Source of the DNA: Schistocephalus solidus
Taxonomy: Eukaryota > Platyhelminthes > Cestoda > Diphyllobothriidea > Diphyllobothriidae
Length of the DNA: 64,000 nt
Reading direction: 5' to 3'
NCBI GenBank assembly: GCA_017591395.1
Contig: WEDG01007035.1
Coordinates: forward strand, 1 to 64,000
Below the pieces are notes generated by a model. It was not told where the DNA came from and ran no database searches. It saw only the letters and a list, made by a program, of their open reading frames with translations. The first letter of the stretch is position 1. Every line of letters starts with the position of its first letter. Positions 47,364-58,232 of the stretch are shown here, piece after piece. The translations under genes were made by a program, and so were the position numbers.

Positions 47364-47880
47364 ACAATTGTTTTTGAGTCCATAAATGTTAAAACACTGC
47401 GAAAAAGTATGTTCTCCTTTGAGCGTATAACGAAAAATTTCCGACTGGCTTTTGAGTATGGCGAGTATTTAATGCAATATGAGCAAAAAAATGTTTATAC
47501 TTGTTCAAAAAAACGCGTTTTGAAAAATACTATAAACGGTATGAAGGATATTCTGGATCGACTCAGCCGTTCGCAGATATCGAAGGTCCTGGATAACTTC
47601 AGATCTTCACGAGGTTGTACACGTTTGGTTCCCTGAGTGGTTCTCAGTTTTTATTGGTGCAGAGCCTGCGCAGTCAACTTGAATAAGATGATAAACAAAT
47701 TCCAATTTGATCCGTTTTATGACGAATTTCGGCACAAGAAAGAATTCCAGATGAGCAGGAAGCAATTAAGTACATGCAGTTGAAACAGTATTGTCCGGAT
47801 CAGTCCTAGTGAAGTGGTAACGAAGATCAAATTGTCCAAGTTGGAGAGCAAATAATTGGTGGTTATTTTCCTTCGAAAGT
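47364..47880. other. No recognisable gene
   Basis: A 75-codon plus-strand frame at 47,409-47,636 has no domain. It may be the pre-insertion flank of the family-3 element. Confidence 0.45.
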
Positions 47881-48000
47881 TCCAAAATTCTCAGCGAATT
47901 GATCTTCATTGAAATTCAAGAAGGTTTTTCTGATGGCGTGTAACCAAGACATTGCGCTATTAGCCACTCTCAAGCAGTGAGAGGATGGTTTTTAAGTGGT
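47880..48000 (-). pseudogene. Short CR1-like ORF2 fragment, family 3
   Basis: Minus-strand translation gives ANSAMSWLHAIRKTFLNFNE then DQFAENFGTF, collinear with AKRAISVLHAIRRAFLDFDE then DLFAKTFGTF at 46.1-46.2 kb. DNA identity is also obvious over about 100 bases (GATGGCGTGTAACC / GATGGCATGCAACA). Both ends are truncated. Confidence 0.7.
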
Positions 48001-48003
48001 GGA

Positions 48004-48022
48004 TTTATTTATTTATTTATTG
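48004..48022 (-). repeat. (AAAT)n tract, possible 3' end of another non-LTR element
   Basis: Minus strand AATAAATAAATAAATAAAT directly borders the CR1 fragment. A similar AATAAATAAATAATAAATAA tract lies at 63,350-63,370. Such tails are common at retroelement 3' ends, but the body at 48,020-48,390 is not recognisable. Confidence 0.4.
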
Positions 48023-48394
48023 TCAGTTTACAGGAAAGTTCAAAAAAATATACACAGTAGAGGGTCAAGCTGACAGTGAAAAACTCCTGATCGTTCTTTC
48101 AAGTGTTCTTTCAGTGTTAGGGATCCGGTATTCTGCACCAGCAGGTATGTCGGCGAGTGGCTGTTCGCTGACAACTGAGGAATAAGCCGATTACGGGCGG
48201 CACATCCAACAATATTGCCCTCAGTATGAAGTCATGCACAGGATTCAGAGTCCGTGAACGCCATCAGAACCGAAGAGAGCTTCCACAGAGTCAGCACCCA
48301 AAATTTTTGGAATGTGTCCTGCATGTAGAATACTAGTGACAGCTCGCATAAATTTTGCTGAATTTTGATACTCCTGGGTAGCTAATTCCAGATT

Positions 48395-49690
48395 GCTAGA
48401 GCGACAAGACCGAGTACTTAGGTCGGTTTTTTGCCTCTGTATTCACTAGAGAACCGGAACTTCAGCTTGACCACGTCAACAGTGCTGTTATAGACGCTGG
48501 TCCAGTGCTTGAATATATAATCTTCCAGGAACCTCTCGTGGAACTAGAACTGCGAAATCTGAAAGAAGCGAAGTAATCTGGTCCGGGCGATATACCAGCC
48601 AAGTTCTTGAAAGAACTGGCCAGCGAACTGTGCAAACCACTAGCACATATATTTAATTCGTCATTTGAATCAGGGAAACTGCCATCCGAATGGAAGGCAG
48701 CAAATATATACCCCATATACAAGAGTGGTGCTCGATCTAATGTCAACAATTATCGGCCTGTCAGCCTAACCTCCATTTGCTGTAAAATAATGGAATCAAT
48801 AATCAAGATGGCAACCATGAAGTTTCTTGAGGAAAACCAATTACTCTCAGATATCCAGCATGGCTTCAGACAGAATCGCTCCTGCCTTTCAAGTTTATTA
48901 CTCTCCACAGAGCAGTGGACTCGTGCAATGGACGAAAATGTTAGGTTTGACGTCAGATACACTGATTTCAAGAAGGCGTTTGACAGTGTGCCACTACAAA
49001 TTATCTGAAATTGGTATAAGAGGAATGCTGCTGACATGGATCGCAGACTTTCTTACAGGTAGATTGCAAACTGTGTGCGTCGATACCTCGAAGTCAACAC
49101 CTACTCCGGTTCTAAGTGGTGTCCCCTAAGGCTCCCTCTTAGGACCATAACTCTTCTTAGTGTACACCAATGACTGTGTCGATGACCTGGATTGCAGCGC
49201 CATCTTGTTTGCAGATGATGTTAAATTGTGGAGGGTCAACAGATCTGATTTCGATATGCACGCACTTCAAGAGGATCTCAACCGTCTTAGCGACTGGTAT
49301 GCTCGTTGGCTCTTAGATTTTAACGTTGGGAAGTGTGTGGTCCTAAGACTGCGTATCAGAAGGACCAGTGAGGAGGATGATTCCTACCAATACATTCTCA
49401 ATGGGCAGCCCCTTTCAATTTTTGAGGAACAGAAGGACCTTGGTGTTCTAATAAACTCCTCACTTAAACCATCTTCACAGTGTTTAAAGGCAGCTAAACG
49501 CGCTACACAGGTCTTATTTGCGCTCAGACGTGGATTTGTGCCGATTGATAAGGAACTCCTTCGAAAAACCTACGGGTTATTTGTTCAATCTCACGTGGAA
49601 TATGCCGTCCAGGCCTGGCGTCTGTGGTTTAAGAAGGATTATCTACAGCTGGAACGAGTGCAGGCGAGGGCTACGAAGATGGTCAAGAAT
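48395..49690 (+). pseudogene. CR1-like copy C, ORF2 reverse transcriptase, left half (split by copy A)
   Basis: Plus strand. VFTREPELQLD (about 48,440) is the lead-in to the RT; KPLAHIFNSSFESGKLPSEW and YRPVSLTSICCKIMESII are early RT motifs; GFRQNRSCLSSLL and YTDFKKAFDSVP is motif A with catalytic Asp; LLTWIADFLTGRLQTV follows; VLSGVP then stop then GSLLGP is motif B; LFADDVKLW is motif C. Then KCVVLRLR, KDLGVLINSSLKPSS, SHVEYAVQAW and LERVQARATKMVKN. Lesions: TAA at 48,574, a frameshift near 48,990, TAA at 49,127 (Gln codon expected) and TAA at 49,148. The reading breaks at 49,690 where copy A begins and resumes in the same frame at 54,178. Confidence 0.9.
49686..49690 (+). repeat. Left target-site duplication of copy A (AGAAT)
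   Basis: AGAAT ends the left half of copy C and is found again at 54,173-54,177, immediately before copy C resumes. Five bases is short, but removal of one copy plus 49,691-54,172 leaves copy C's frame intact. Confidence 0.65.
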
Positions 49691-49853
49691 AATTCAGTAT
49701 AATTCAGTATATATAAGGGAGATAGGCAGAGCCTTTGAAAACCCTATTTACAGATAGACGCTAGCAAAACAAGCAAATGTTACATGGCGATAGTCGTTTT
49801 AGTATATCAATCATTGCTGTCGACTAAATATATGTTCATCAAGTAAAAATGCA
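49691..49853 (-). repeat. Copy A 3' UTR with nested stem and terminal ATACTGAATT repeats
   Basis: In element sense the end reads AATAGGG...AAAGGCTCTGCCTAT...CCCTTATATATACTGAATT then a second ATACTGAATT. AGGC/GCCT forms an inner stem with a three-base loop and AGGG/CCCT an outer stem. The end lacks poly(A); short tandem repeats at the 3' end are a CR1-clade trait. Confidence 0.7.
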
Positions 49854-51655
49854 TCAAGTCTTCTTTTTAAACATTTCAACGCTTTCAGCCTGAACAACTG
49901 AGGCTGGCAGTTTGTTCCATTCGTCAATCACCCGTTGGGAAAAGAAGTTGGCCCGCACTTCAAGTTTGGCGTGATTTCTTTTCAGTTTGTATTGGTGACC
50001 TCGGAGACTTGTCATGTTTGCCAATTCAAAAAAGTTGGCCATCTGAAGAGCACAATCAACTCCTCTGACCAGTTTGAAGACTAAGATCATATCCCCTCTG
50101 TATTGCCTATAAGAGAGAGGAAAAATTTTAAGTCTTTCTAGGCGGCCCTCATAGGGTAGGCATTCCAATCCGCTGACTAGTTTCGTTGCCCTCCGTTGAA
50201 CTTTTCTCCAGCAGAGCGTAGTCATGTTTCGTCCAAGGGCGCCACGCCTGAACGCAATATTCCAACACCGGCCGGATAAATGTTCCAAACACGCGCCCAA
50301 AAAGCTCTCCGTCAAAAATTAACGAAGGACCTTCTGATTGCGCCTAAGATACACATAGCTTTCTTTGCGATATTCGCACAGTGTGACGATGGTTTGAGAG
50401 TTGGTGTTATCCATATACCCAAGTCCTTTAGAATATTTACCTCCTGGATTTGGTGACCACTGATGGAGTACTGGTATTCAAACCTAATCAGCCTTCTGGA
50501 ACTAGACCGCAGTCGGATTATTTGGCATTTGTTAAGATTAAGGTTCAGCAGCCACTCATCACACCATGTTTGCAAGCGATCTAAGTTTTGTTGTAATTTT
50601 CGCGCATCCTCCGGTTTTTCAATCGAGTTCCATAACTTCAAATCGTCAGCGAACATTACCTTCTCGCATGTCAGACAATCCAGACAGTCGTTTACGTATA
50701 TCAGAAACAAAATGGGACCCAGAACGCTGCCCTGCGGAACTCCACTGTGAACGGTTTCCCAGTGAGACTTGGTGTCTCCGATACAAACACGCTGGCGCCT
50801 GTCTGTGAGAAAGTCGGCCAACCATTTGAGTAGGTTGCCAGTCACACCCATTTGACGGAGCTTAAAGATCAGACGTTTGTGTGGAACCCTGTCAAAGGTT
50901 TTGCTAAAGTCAATGTAGACCGCATCGACTGACAAACCCATTTCTAATGATTTTGTCCAACTTTCCATGGATGTGAGCAAGTTTGTGAGGCAGGATCGAC
51001 CACTTCGAAATCCATGTTGATATGAACTAAGCAAGTTATTCTCTTCAAGATGCCTCATCAGTTCCGTTTTTAATTATCTTCTCCATCATTTTGCAACAGA
51101 TACTTGTGAGGCTGACTGGTCGGAAACTGTTTGGTGATGTCCTCTCTCCTCCTTTATAGATGGGGGTTATGTTGGCTATCTTCCACTCGGTAGGCAGAGC
51201 CCCCGCCTCCATCGACATTTCAAATATCTTGGAGAGCGGAGAGGCCAGCTGTTCTGTGAGTTCATTGAGAACTTTTGCGGATATACCATCTGGGCCAGGT
51301 GATTTAGTGGGCTGTAGCTGTTTCAGAGTTTTTCTTACTGTGTCCATTGGGAACGACACCGTGCTTATTTTGTTTATAGATGTGGCAGTACTGTAGTATT
51401 CATCCTCGTCAAAAAATGGTTCCTCGGTAAACACGGACATAAAGAAATTGGATAAGAGGCAGGTCTTATCAGAGTTATCAGTTAACCTGTTTCCCTGATT
51501 GTCTTTAAGACAAGGAATGCAGTCGCGATTTCGTTTTGCCTTATTAACGTAAGCATAAAACCTTTTTCGAATTTCTTGGTATGTCTTTGACTATTTCTGA
51601 CTCAAAGGTTGATCTTTCTTTTCTCAGAAGATTCCGACACCGATTTCGCTGTTTC
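49854..51655 (-). pseudogene. Copy A ORF2: reverse transcriptase and C-terminal domain (frameshifted)
   Basis: Read in three minus-strand blocks. 51,440-51,045: QLQPTKSPGPDGISAKVL, SPLSKIFEMSMEAGALPTEW and FRPVSLTSICCKMMEKIIK. 51,058-50,312: HGFRSGRSCLTNLL, YIDFSKTFDRVPHKRLIFKL (motif A), GVPQGSVLGPILFLIYVNDC (motif B), MFADDLKLW (motif C with FADD), KCQIIRLR, DLGIWITPTLKPSSHC. 50,315-49,854: KVQRRATKLVSGLECLPYEG, RGDMILVFKLVRGVDC, SLRGHQYKL, FFSQRVIDEWNKLP and FKKKT. All catalytic residues are present. Frame breaks fall at an A5 run near 51,070 (shared with copy B), an A run near 50,318 and an A4 run near 50,205 (both one base longer than in B). Confidence 0.9.
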
Positions 51656-52604
51656 TTAAAAGCGGAAAAATGTTCGGGTTGTTGATATCTGGCATATGTT
51701 CTCCACAGTCTTCTTTTTCTTCTTGAGATTCCTTTTTATTTCCGATGTCACCCACTCGGGTCGGGAGACGCATGATCGCCTTTTAAGTGGGCAGAATTTC
51801 TCTACCAATTGGTGAATCAATTTACTAATGAAGAACCAGGCAGCATTAGGGTCAGGTACATGTGCAGGGCTCCAGTCTATCCCATTCAGTAATTCTTTCA
51901 TTTTGGGATAATCCCCTTTCCATACATTTCTCTGCCTAACTGCACGATGTTTGGGTACAGAAAAATGACTGTACTCCCAAGCAAGAACACAATGATCACT
52001 TCGTCCAAGCGGCACGTAAGAACTTAATGCAAGGATGCAATTGTCATCTCTACTAATGATTAGATCCAAACAGCTTGACTGCTGCCCATTTCGGAACCGG
52101 GTCTTCATTGTGACATGTTGGGTAAGAAACTCGTCATTTACCAACTGAAGTAATTTCTGTTCGAATGAATTTTCCGATCGCGAGCAGTACATTGACACCC
52201 AATCGATATCGGGAGCGTTGAAATCTCCAAGTATTAATAAATGTTTGCTACGGCAGATTTGCTTTTACCTCTGTGATGAGTGCTTCGTCCGTGTCCGTTC
52301 GCTGTCCTGGGGGTCGATATACCACGGCAATATGGAGGTCTGGTTGGTTTGGGACTTTCAGTTTACAACAAAGTATTTCGCAAGACGAGATCCTATTTGG
52401 CGAGGGCCCATCCGGAATGAAGTCAATGCCTTCTCGTATAAACATTGCGATTCCACCACCTCTACGTCCGTTTCTATCCATGCGGATAAGCTGAAAACCG
52501 TCTATTCGGACTTCTGTGTCTGCGATTTGTTCATTTAACCATGTTTCAGTTAGAGCTATGAAGTCAGGTTGTAAATGGTCCACGACCAGTTTAATTTGAT
52601 CCAT
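51656..52604 (-). pseudogene. Copy A ORF2: AP-like endonuclease domain (frameshifted)
   Basis: 52,604-52,248 has LQPDFIALTETWLNEQIADT, DRNGRRGGGIAMFIREG, DLHIAVVYRPPGQRTDTDEA. After a one-base homopolymer insertion near 52,264 (TTTT in the plus strand; copy B has TTT) the frame ending at 51,656 continues DWVSMYCSRSENSFEQ, SCLDLIISRDD and VPLGRSDHCVLAWEYS. Glu of LTETWL, Tyr of VYRPP, the D-FN of the skipped junction (LGDFNAPDIDW spans it) and Asp-His of SDH are the expected catalytic set. The early part matches the CR1 translation start MCTNVQSLLN near 52,630, where an extra A again shifts the frame. Confidence 0.85.
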
Positions 52605-53226
52605 TTTTGTTCAATAGACTCTGCACATTTGTGCACATCATTTTAATCTTGTTTTTCTTCTCTCGATTTCTGGATATTTTTGGTTCTTTTCTTCCACATG
52701 GCGATTTTTTTGCTGGATATTTCACAAGATATATCCAGTCTCCTGTCTGGGTTCAAATCTATAGGCATTTGGTAGGGCTTTTGACCGGCGTGGTTGCCGT
52801 CAATTTCACCGGATGTTCCCCTTAAAAACGAGCGCACCGTTTTGACTATTTTGTTGTCTACAATTTTCAAGTTTTGTTCCCCCCTCGTATTGACGTCTTT
52901 TCAATTCTGCTACCAGTGTCCTCATTTTCATCCGATCGGTGGGAGAGTAATCCGGCTGAAAAAACTCCACGATGATTCTTTCGTAGTTGGGACTTTCGAG
53001 AGAGCAATAGATCTACCTGCTGTTTACTCCCCAAAAACGACTTTTAATGGTCTTGGTCGAACCTCATGCGTTTCATTTGTAACGAGAGGCCCCAATCGAA
53101 AGATCTTTTTGATGTCGACTGTCACACCAGTTTCTTGCTTATCATTCAATAAATTTTGGAATGTCAGCAGATCCTGTTTTACCCTTTCTTTTGGCGTTTC
53201 CCCAGTAGCCTCTGAGACTCCCTGAA
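52605..53226 (-). pseudogene. Copy A ORF1 C-terminal part and ORF1/ORF2 junction
   Basis: Continues ORF1 after a frame change: GVSEATGETPKERVKQDLL, VTVDIKKIFRLGPLV, RPRPLKVVF, then after stops and shifts QNLKIVDNKIVKTVRSFLRG, and a basic end MWKKRTKNIQKSREEKQD that stops at 52,643. The same layout (MRQLIIELETRR / NLKIRDGQIV) is seen in copy D, which supports these pieces being one domain. The overlap or short gap between ORF1 stop and ORF2 start (about 52,630) is typical of the clade. Confidence 0.6.
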
Positions 53227-54172
53227 CTACCAGACAAAATGACCTGTCAGGGAAAAACTCGTTTTTGCATCCTGCTTTCTTTTAGTGATTGAAGGTTGAT
53301 TCATACCCTTTGATACAGTCTTTAATACTGTGTTCAAATTTGTCTTCCTCGGTGAGCCTGTTGGTTCATTGGCAGACATCTCTATGGACCTATCAAACTG
53401 CGTGAGTTCTCCTGACAATGCATTTGCTCGAATAGCACCAGGGAAACCTGCATTTTGGTTTATGGCATCCAGGTCTGTCGATAAGTCGTAGGCCACTTTT
53501 CCGCCATTACTTTGCTGGCTACCATGCCCTGCTTCATTGTTGTTCGATGGACATGTAAAGAGCATGCTGCTGTCGCTCGTCCGATGCAGTAGAGAAACCT
53601 TACGATTACTGTTTTTCGACTTTTCAGAGACCGTCGATCGCTGATTTACTTTTGTGCAGTCGGATTCTATGTGCACCAGATTTCCCGAACCTGGTGAAAC
53701 GCAAGACATAATTTCCTCCTCGCTTATTTTTTTTCCAGTCATCTGTATTTCAACTGACTCAGAGGTTTGTTCTAATGACTTCGTTCTTTTTCTCTTTTTG
53801 TTTCGCTTAATGTTGTGCCTATTGACTTCTACCGTTTCCTTGTGATGATAGTGTTCTAGCTCGCTGATGTTTTTCGGCTCATTTGCATCGTGTTTCGGCG
53901 AGTTAATTTTATTATGTTTTATGAGGACTGATATTATTTCCGATAGGAGATCGAGGTCTCCTTCTAATCTCAAAACTCTGGTTGATAGTCCTCGGCATCC
54001 ACCACAGTGTGCCAGCCCTTCACTGTTTAGCTTAGTTTTGGTAATATTCAGTAGTTTACTGCTTTCTTCATTATTGCAGTTTTGTGGATCTTCTCGGTCT
54101 GCTGAGAGTGTCTTGAGTATTTCTGGTAAGTTTTTGTCACATGAAATCGAAAACAGTTTACAAAGATAGGAG
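53227..54172 (-). pseudogene. Copy A ORF1 N-terminal part, zinc-finger-like then Ser/Lys/Asn-rich
   Basis: The minus-strand frame is open from the element's 5' edge (54,172) to the stop at 53,227, about 315 codons. It begins with two spaced Cys (LCKLFSISCDKNLPEIL) and later HCGGC just before RVLRLEGDLDLLSEIISVLI, a Cys/His arrangement reminiscent of the zinc finger at the start of CR1 ORF1 proteins, followed by an amphipathic helix. The rest is low-complexity and charged (KRNKKRKRTKSLEQ). It lacks a visible initiator Met at the 5' edge, consistent with truncation. The function in the family is nucleic-acid binding in the ribonucleoprotein particle. Confidence 0.65.
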
Positions 54173-54177
54173 AGAAT
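54173..54177 (+). repeat. Right target-site duplication of copy A (AGAAT)
   Basis: Matches 49,686-49,690. Confidence 0.65.
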
Positions 54178-54705
54178 CTGAGTTATCTGCCTTACGAAGC
54201 CAGACTGGTTGAACTTGATTTGTTTTCTCTAAATTACAGGCAACTACGCGGTGACCTCATCCAAACCTACCGGATTGTCCGAGGCCGCGAGTGTGCCCTA
54301 GCATTTTCCGAATTCCTCGAATTGGCTGGGACGGAACATCTGTGGGGTCATCCCTTTAAACTGCAGAGGAAGTTTGTCCACACGAAAGTCCGTCGGAACG
54401 CCTTTTTGCAGAGGGTCGTTGGAGCATGGAACGGACTCCCTGACGAGGTAGTCCTTTCAGAAACTGTTGACACATTTAAATTCAAGCAAGAAACTCATTT
54501 TCTGAGAAACTATTGTAAATATAATGAAGATTGTGTAAGCAGTGGCTGCGTGCGCCTGGCCCACACATATCGATGACCCTACATTTTCATTTGTCAGATT
54601 TATCACTGTAAATGTTTGTACTATTGACATTTTGCATATGAATAGGGAGCTCAAGGGCGAAAGCCTACTTCCCTCAATAAAGTGACTGAAAGTGACTGAA
54701 AGTTT
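54178..54705 (+). pseudogene. CR1-like copy C, right half: ORF2 C-terminus and 3' end
   Basis: Resumes with LSYLPYEARLVELDLFSLNY, RQLRGDLIQTYRIVRGRECA, FSEFLELAGTEHLWGHPFKL, FLQRVVGAWNGLPDEVV and TFKFKQETHF, ending at TGA 54,574. It is in the same frame as codon 49,688-49,690. The 3' UTR ends with AATAGGGAGCTCAAGGGCGA, AAGCCTACTTCCCTCAATAAA and two to three GTGACTGAAA units (54,680-54,702), a different terminal microsatellite from copies A and B. Confidence 0.9.
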
Positions 54706-54719
54706 ACCCCAAAAAAACT

Positions 54720-56348
54720 GCCGGTATCTAATAGTGCGTACCAAAGGAAAAAATAAAAATACATCACGATGACTGGTGCGCCGATAGTGGTCGAGTTGCC
54801 ACAGAGATGTGAGGGGGTTAAATGTACAACTGCTTAAAAGTTTAAACAGTAAAAATAGTCCCTTCTGTAATCTGCGAAGACACAACTGGTCAAGGCTTGT
54901 AAGCTCACAGCATTGTTGGTAGGACAGGTTTCGGTGTTCTGAATAGGAAACTCTTTTTGTAAAGAAGTGCTGGACTGATTATATCTTCTTCCGTTAACTA
55001 GCATGTAGAAGGCTAAAAAGAAACGAACAGTATTGCAGAATAGGTCTGACATACATTTTATAGAGTCTGATTTTCATTTTAACGGTTTTAAAATTTCTGA
55101 GAATAAACCCAGTAGTTTGGCGTGCTTTCGAGACAATCAGGGCGTAGTGCTCTGACAGATGAAGACTACTTGAATATAATACGCCCAGATCCTTTATAAC
55201 TCCGGGCACATTTAGGTCGTGACCGTCTATGCTTAGGCTGGGTTGATGGTTGTCACCAATAACAATAACGGAGAACTTGTACCAAGCACGATGTTGCGAT
55301 CGACTGGTTTATATCGAAAGGCAACTCTTAAGTCGTCAACGTACATAAATGGCCTACCATACTGAAAAAAATCAGGAACATAGTTGACAAAGAGGCAAAA
55401 GAGAAGCGGGCTGAGCACGTTTCCCTGAATATGTCCGCTCCTCACATGTGTTGGGTTTGAGATTACATCAGAAAGTTTAACCCTTTGTGCGCGAGCATTC
55501 AAATATGAGGCTATTAAGTGCAGAAGCTTGATACCTATGCCAAAGGAGGCAAGTTTCAGCAGGAGGAGATCATGGTCAACACGAGCAAAAGCCTTCGTGA
55601 AATCGAAATAAACTGTGTAAATTGCAAAACCACTGTCTCTACTTTGTAGACCATGATCAATAACAGAGAGCTTGCAGGTATCACAAGACCTTTTTTTCGA
55701 GAAACCCATGCTGAGCCACATTAAGTAGGTTATTCTATGTTAGGTGATGCATAATATTTTATTTGATCAAGGTCTCTAAGATCTTCGAGACTGCTGGCAG
55801 TTTATTTATTGGCCTAAAGTCGTCAAATATCGTAGGTCGGCCGTGTTTGGGTATAGGCAGTATGTGCGATTCCTTCCATAAAATAGGGAAGGTTTCACTT
55901 TCAAGAACATGATTAAATATCTTGTACAGAAGGGACGGGAATATATCGTTTGCATCTGCCTTTAGAACGCTGACCGGGATGCCAGCTGATCCAGGACTGT
56001 AAGATTGACGAAAACGCCGAATGGCTACGGTCACGTCCCAGCGGGTAAAGTTATGGCTTCGAGGACGTTACCGGTCCAAACACGGATGTTAGGAAAGGGA
56101 GCGACAGTATGTTCACTAAACGTTCTAGACAAGAAAGCGTTGAAGCTATCAGCTGTCAACTAAGCGTCAGCTATAGAGTTTCCTGACGCGTCTTGAAGTA
56201 CGGGATGCTGCGTTTTTCTCTGTGCTTTTACTACGCACGAAAAGAGCTTCCCAACATTTAAAAAAGGGTTTTCAGTAAATTCGAATTCATCAGCTAGTCG
56301 TTTTTCGTCAGACAGCCTCTTAGACTCTTCAAAGATTTGTTGGATCAA
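54720..56348 (-). pseudogene. Copy D reverse transcriptase and C-terminal domain
   Basis: 56,348-56,160 is the pre-RT helix region (FEFTENPFLNVGKLFSCVVK). 56,034-55,759 has SPGSAGIPVSVLK, LYKIFNHVLESETFPILWKE and FRPINKLPAVSKILETLI. 55,721-55,233 has GFSKKRSCDTCKLSVIDH, YFDFTKAFARVDHDLLLLKL (motif A), GHIQGNVLSPLLFCLFVN (motif B) and FMYVDDLRVAF (motif C, YVDD). 55,209-54,994 has IKDLGVLYSSSLHLSEHY, TTGFILRNF and YVRPILQYCSFLF; the tail in another frame (54,885-54,700) reads CLRRLQKGLFLLFKLL. D to R-type changes such as FARVDH (usually FDRVDH) and at least three frame breaks make it inactive. Confidence 0.8.
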
Positions 56349-56696
56349 TGGCAGGACGGAAGTGTTGGTTTGTAGATGAAAACGACGGGAGAGTCTACGC
56401 AGTCTACGGCGGAATGATAAATGGAGGTAAACTTCATCCTTAAAATTAATTATTTTCTTACGGGAACAAAACGAGAAATGAGTGGACCTAGAACTTGGTA
56501 CAAAGTATCAGTAAAAACATTCACATCCGAACATACAAAGAAGTTAGTCCAATCGTGGGAATTTAGATGTGTTAGCAATTACCTCATATTTGCTGATCTG
56601 AAATCACGGGAAAAACTATATTTTTGGAAAACGTTTCATTAGCCTCTACTTCTAGTGTAGAAAGAACTATAGCATGGTCAGAATTCCCAAGTGGAT

Positions 56697-57044
56697 CTAA
56701 AGGTGACACTGACAATGGCTGAAAACCTCTACAGAAAACAAGATCAAGTATGTTTGATCCTCGGTGGGAAAATCAACTACCCGGTCCCACATGTCTATAT
56801 CTATGGCCTCAAGTAGGTCTTCGAACTTTGCAGGACCAGAAGTTGGAAACCAGTGAACTTCAGGAAGATTGAAGTCATCTGCAATCAAGCAGTACTTCAG
56901 ATTTAAGTTAGCTGTGGCATGAAATGCCTGCGAGAGACAAAGATCGTAATCCTCGCTGGCCTTGGGTGGGCGATAGACACTACCAACGAGTAAAGAGTAG
57001 TTATCTTTTAGAACTAATCGAAGCCAACAGCTATCTTCTACCAC
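56697..57044 (-). pseudogene. Copy D endonuclease domain
   Basis: Minus-strand frame with CWLRLVLKDNYSLLVGSVYR followed by PPK, then CLIADDFNLPEVHW (usually GDFNLP; here ADDFN) and DLLEAIDIDMWDRVVDFPT. These are the VYRPP and DFN motifs of retrotransposon AP-like endonucleases. Upstream, about 57,240-57,060 in broken frames keeps further endonuclease residues. The following segment with the final SDH (56,670-56,640) is in another frame (DHAIVLSTLE-like). Confidence 0.7.
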
Positions 57045-57332
57045 GGTAAATTGGCGAAAGTCCAGCGGCAGAAATGTCAGTGGTTTCTTAACATAGATAC
57101 AGCTTCCTTCACCACTGCCCTCGTGTCGATCATTCCGAAAGTAAGCCTAGCCTAGAAAAGAGAGTTCGGAGTCGGATACACAGGGTGTTGCCCATGTCTC
57201 TGTAACTATTACAATGTCGGGGCGGTGGATGAAAACCAGAGTCTGGAGCAAAGGCATCTTATTAAGTAGAGATCTGGCATTTAAGGACGATTATTTTAAG
57301 CAGGCACGTTTTCGGTTTCTGAAACGGGACAG

Positions 57333-57575
57333 TTAGGCTGTCAGAGTGACTGCCTTCGGCCAAAGAAATGCTCTTTTCACTTGAACTATCTGTCCGTCCC
57401 TTATTTTGAGATTTGCCTCGCCATTGGTCCTTCGTGTTTCCAGTTCTATTATTAGCTGTCGCATTTTCATTCGCGTTTTCAGCCCATATTCCGGTTGAGA
57501 AAAAACTTCAAAATGCGGACCCCGTAGGGTTGTTTTTCTCTGTAGCATTAGCTGTGCCTGTGCTTCGTTTTCCAA
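57333..57575 (-). pseudogene. Copy D ORF1 C-terminus
   Basis: ENEAQAQLMLQRKTTLRGPH, FSQPEYGLKTRMKMRQLIIE and NLKIRDGQIVQVKRAFLW. It parallels copy A's ORF1 end (MRTLVAELKRRQ, NLKIVDNKIVKTVRSFL), which shows that the two elements share the same ORF1 design despite low identity. Confidence 0.55.
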
Positions 57576-57624
57576 GATGATTTAAGAGGTCTTGGTCGAG
57601 GATTTGAATCGGGTGTTGACAGCG

Positions 57625-58230
57625 CCTCCTATTTTATATATGCCTCCACGAAATAATGTGTGTTGGCTGGAAGCTAGCTTTTATTAGTCTCATATAGCAA
57701 GCCGCTATCTGAGCGTAAATGACATAGTACGGACCTATTTGCTTAATTTATGTTCTTTGTTATCCTATGGGGTGGATACTTAGGACCTATGTGGTGGAAA
57801 TGCCATATGTTTTTAATCTTTTGTTTATCTGCTAGCGCGGGTTCTAAAAATGATCCGACACAACCAATTTGTTTTAATATCTGCAGGGATAGACCCCAGC
57901 TCTTGAGGATAGGCACGTGATCTTCCTCGCATTCGTCGTTTTTCTGATACCTTTAGAATCTTCTCCACACTCGAGACTGCTGCACAATGTTAACAGACTA
58001 TACTTCTGAAGTAACTGTTACACCTGGTCAGAAATGTGCATTGTGACTTGGGGATAGGTTGCTTGCATCAGTCGGGATAAATCGGATCAATCAGCGATCA
58101 ACAGTGTAACATTGAGGGTTCAGAACTTGAACTGATTTGTTGTTGCTGCAAGTGAACGATTGCGTAAGTGTTAAACAGCGAAACAGTATTCCTTGCCAAA
58201 AACTACAATTTCGGGTGCAGTCCAATGAAA
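57625..58230. other. No recognisable gene
   Basis: Flank between copies D and B, with no frame above 60 codons and no repeat that I recognise. Confidence 0.55.
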
Positions 58231-58232
58231 TG

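Larger units (their letters stand above)
49691..54172 (-). mobile_element. CR1-like copy A, nearly complete, inserted into copy C
   Basis: A 4.48-kb minus-strand non-LTR retrotransposon flanked by AGAAT duplications and by the two halves of copy C. From its 5' side it contains ORF1 (54,172-53,227 and beyond), an ORF1 C-terminal part, endonuclease (52,604-51,656), RT (51,655-49,854) and a 160-base 3' UTR ending in two ATACTGAATT units. The 5' end lies within open ORF1, so the copy is slightly 5'-truncated. It is highly similar to copy B (58,233-60,926), which points to recent activity of the family. Confidence 0.9.
54706..57620 (-). mobile_element. Non-LTR retrotransposon copy D (CR1/Jockey-like), decayed
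   Basis: Minus strand, a lineage distinct from copies A-C. From 5' to 3' it holds an ORF1 C-terminus (57,575-57,333), endonuclease (57,044-56,697), a linker (56,348-56,160), RT (56,034-55,233) and C-terminal domain (55,209 to about 54,720). Neither end has a clear terminal repeat; the 3' side abuts the end of copy C at about 54,706, so one may have inserted next to the other. Confidence 0.75.
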
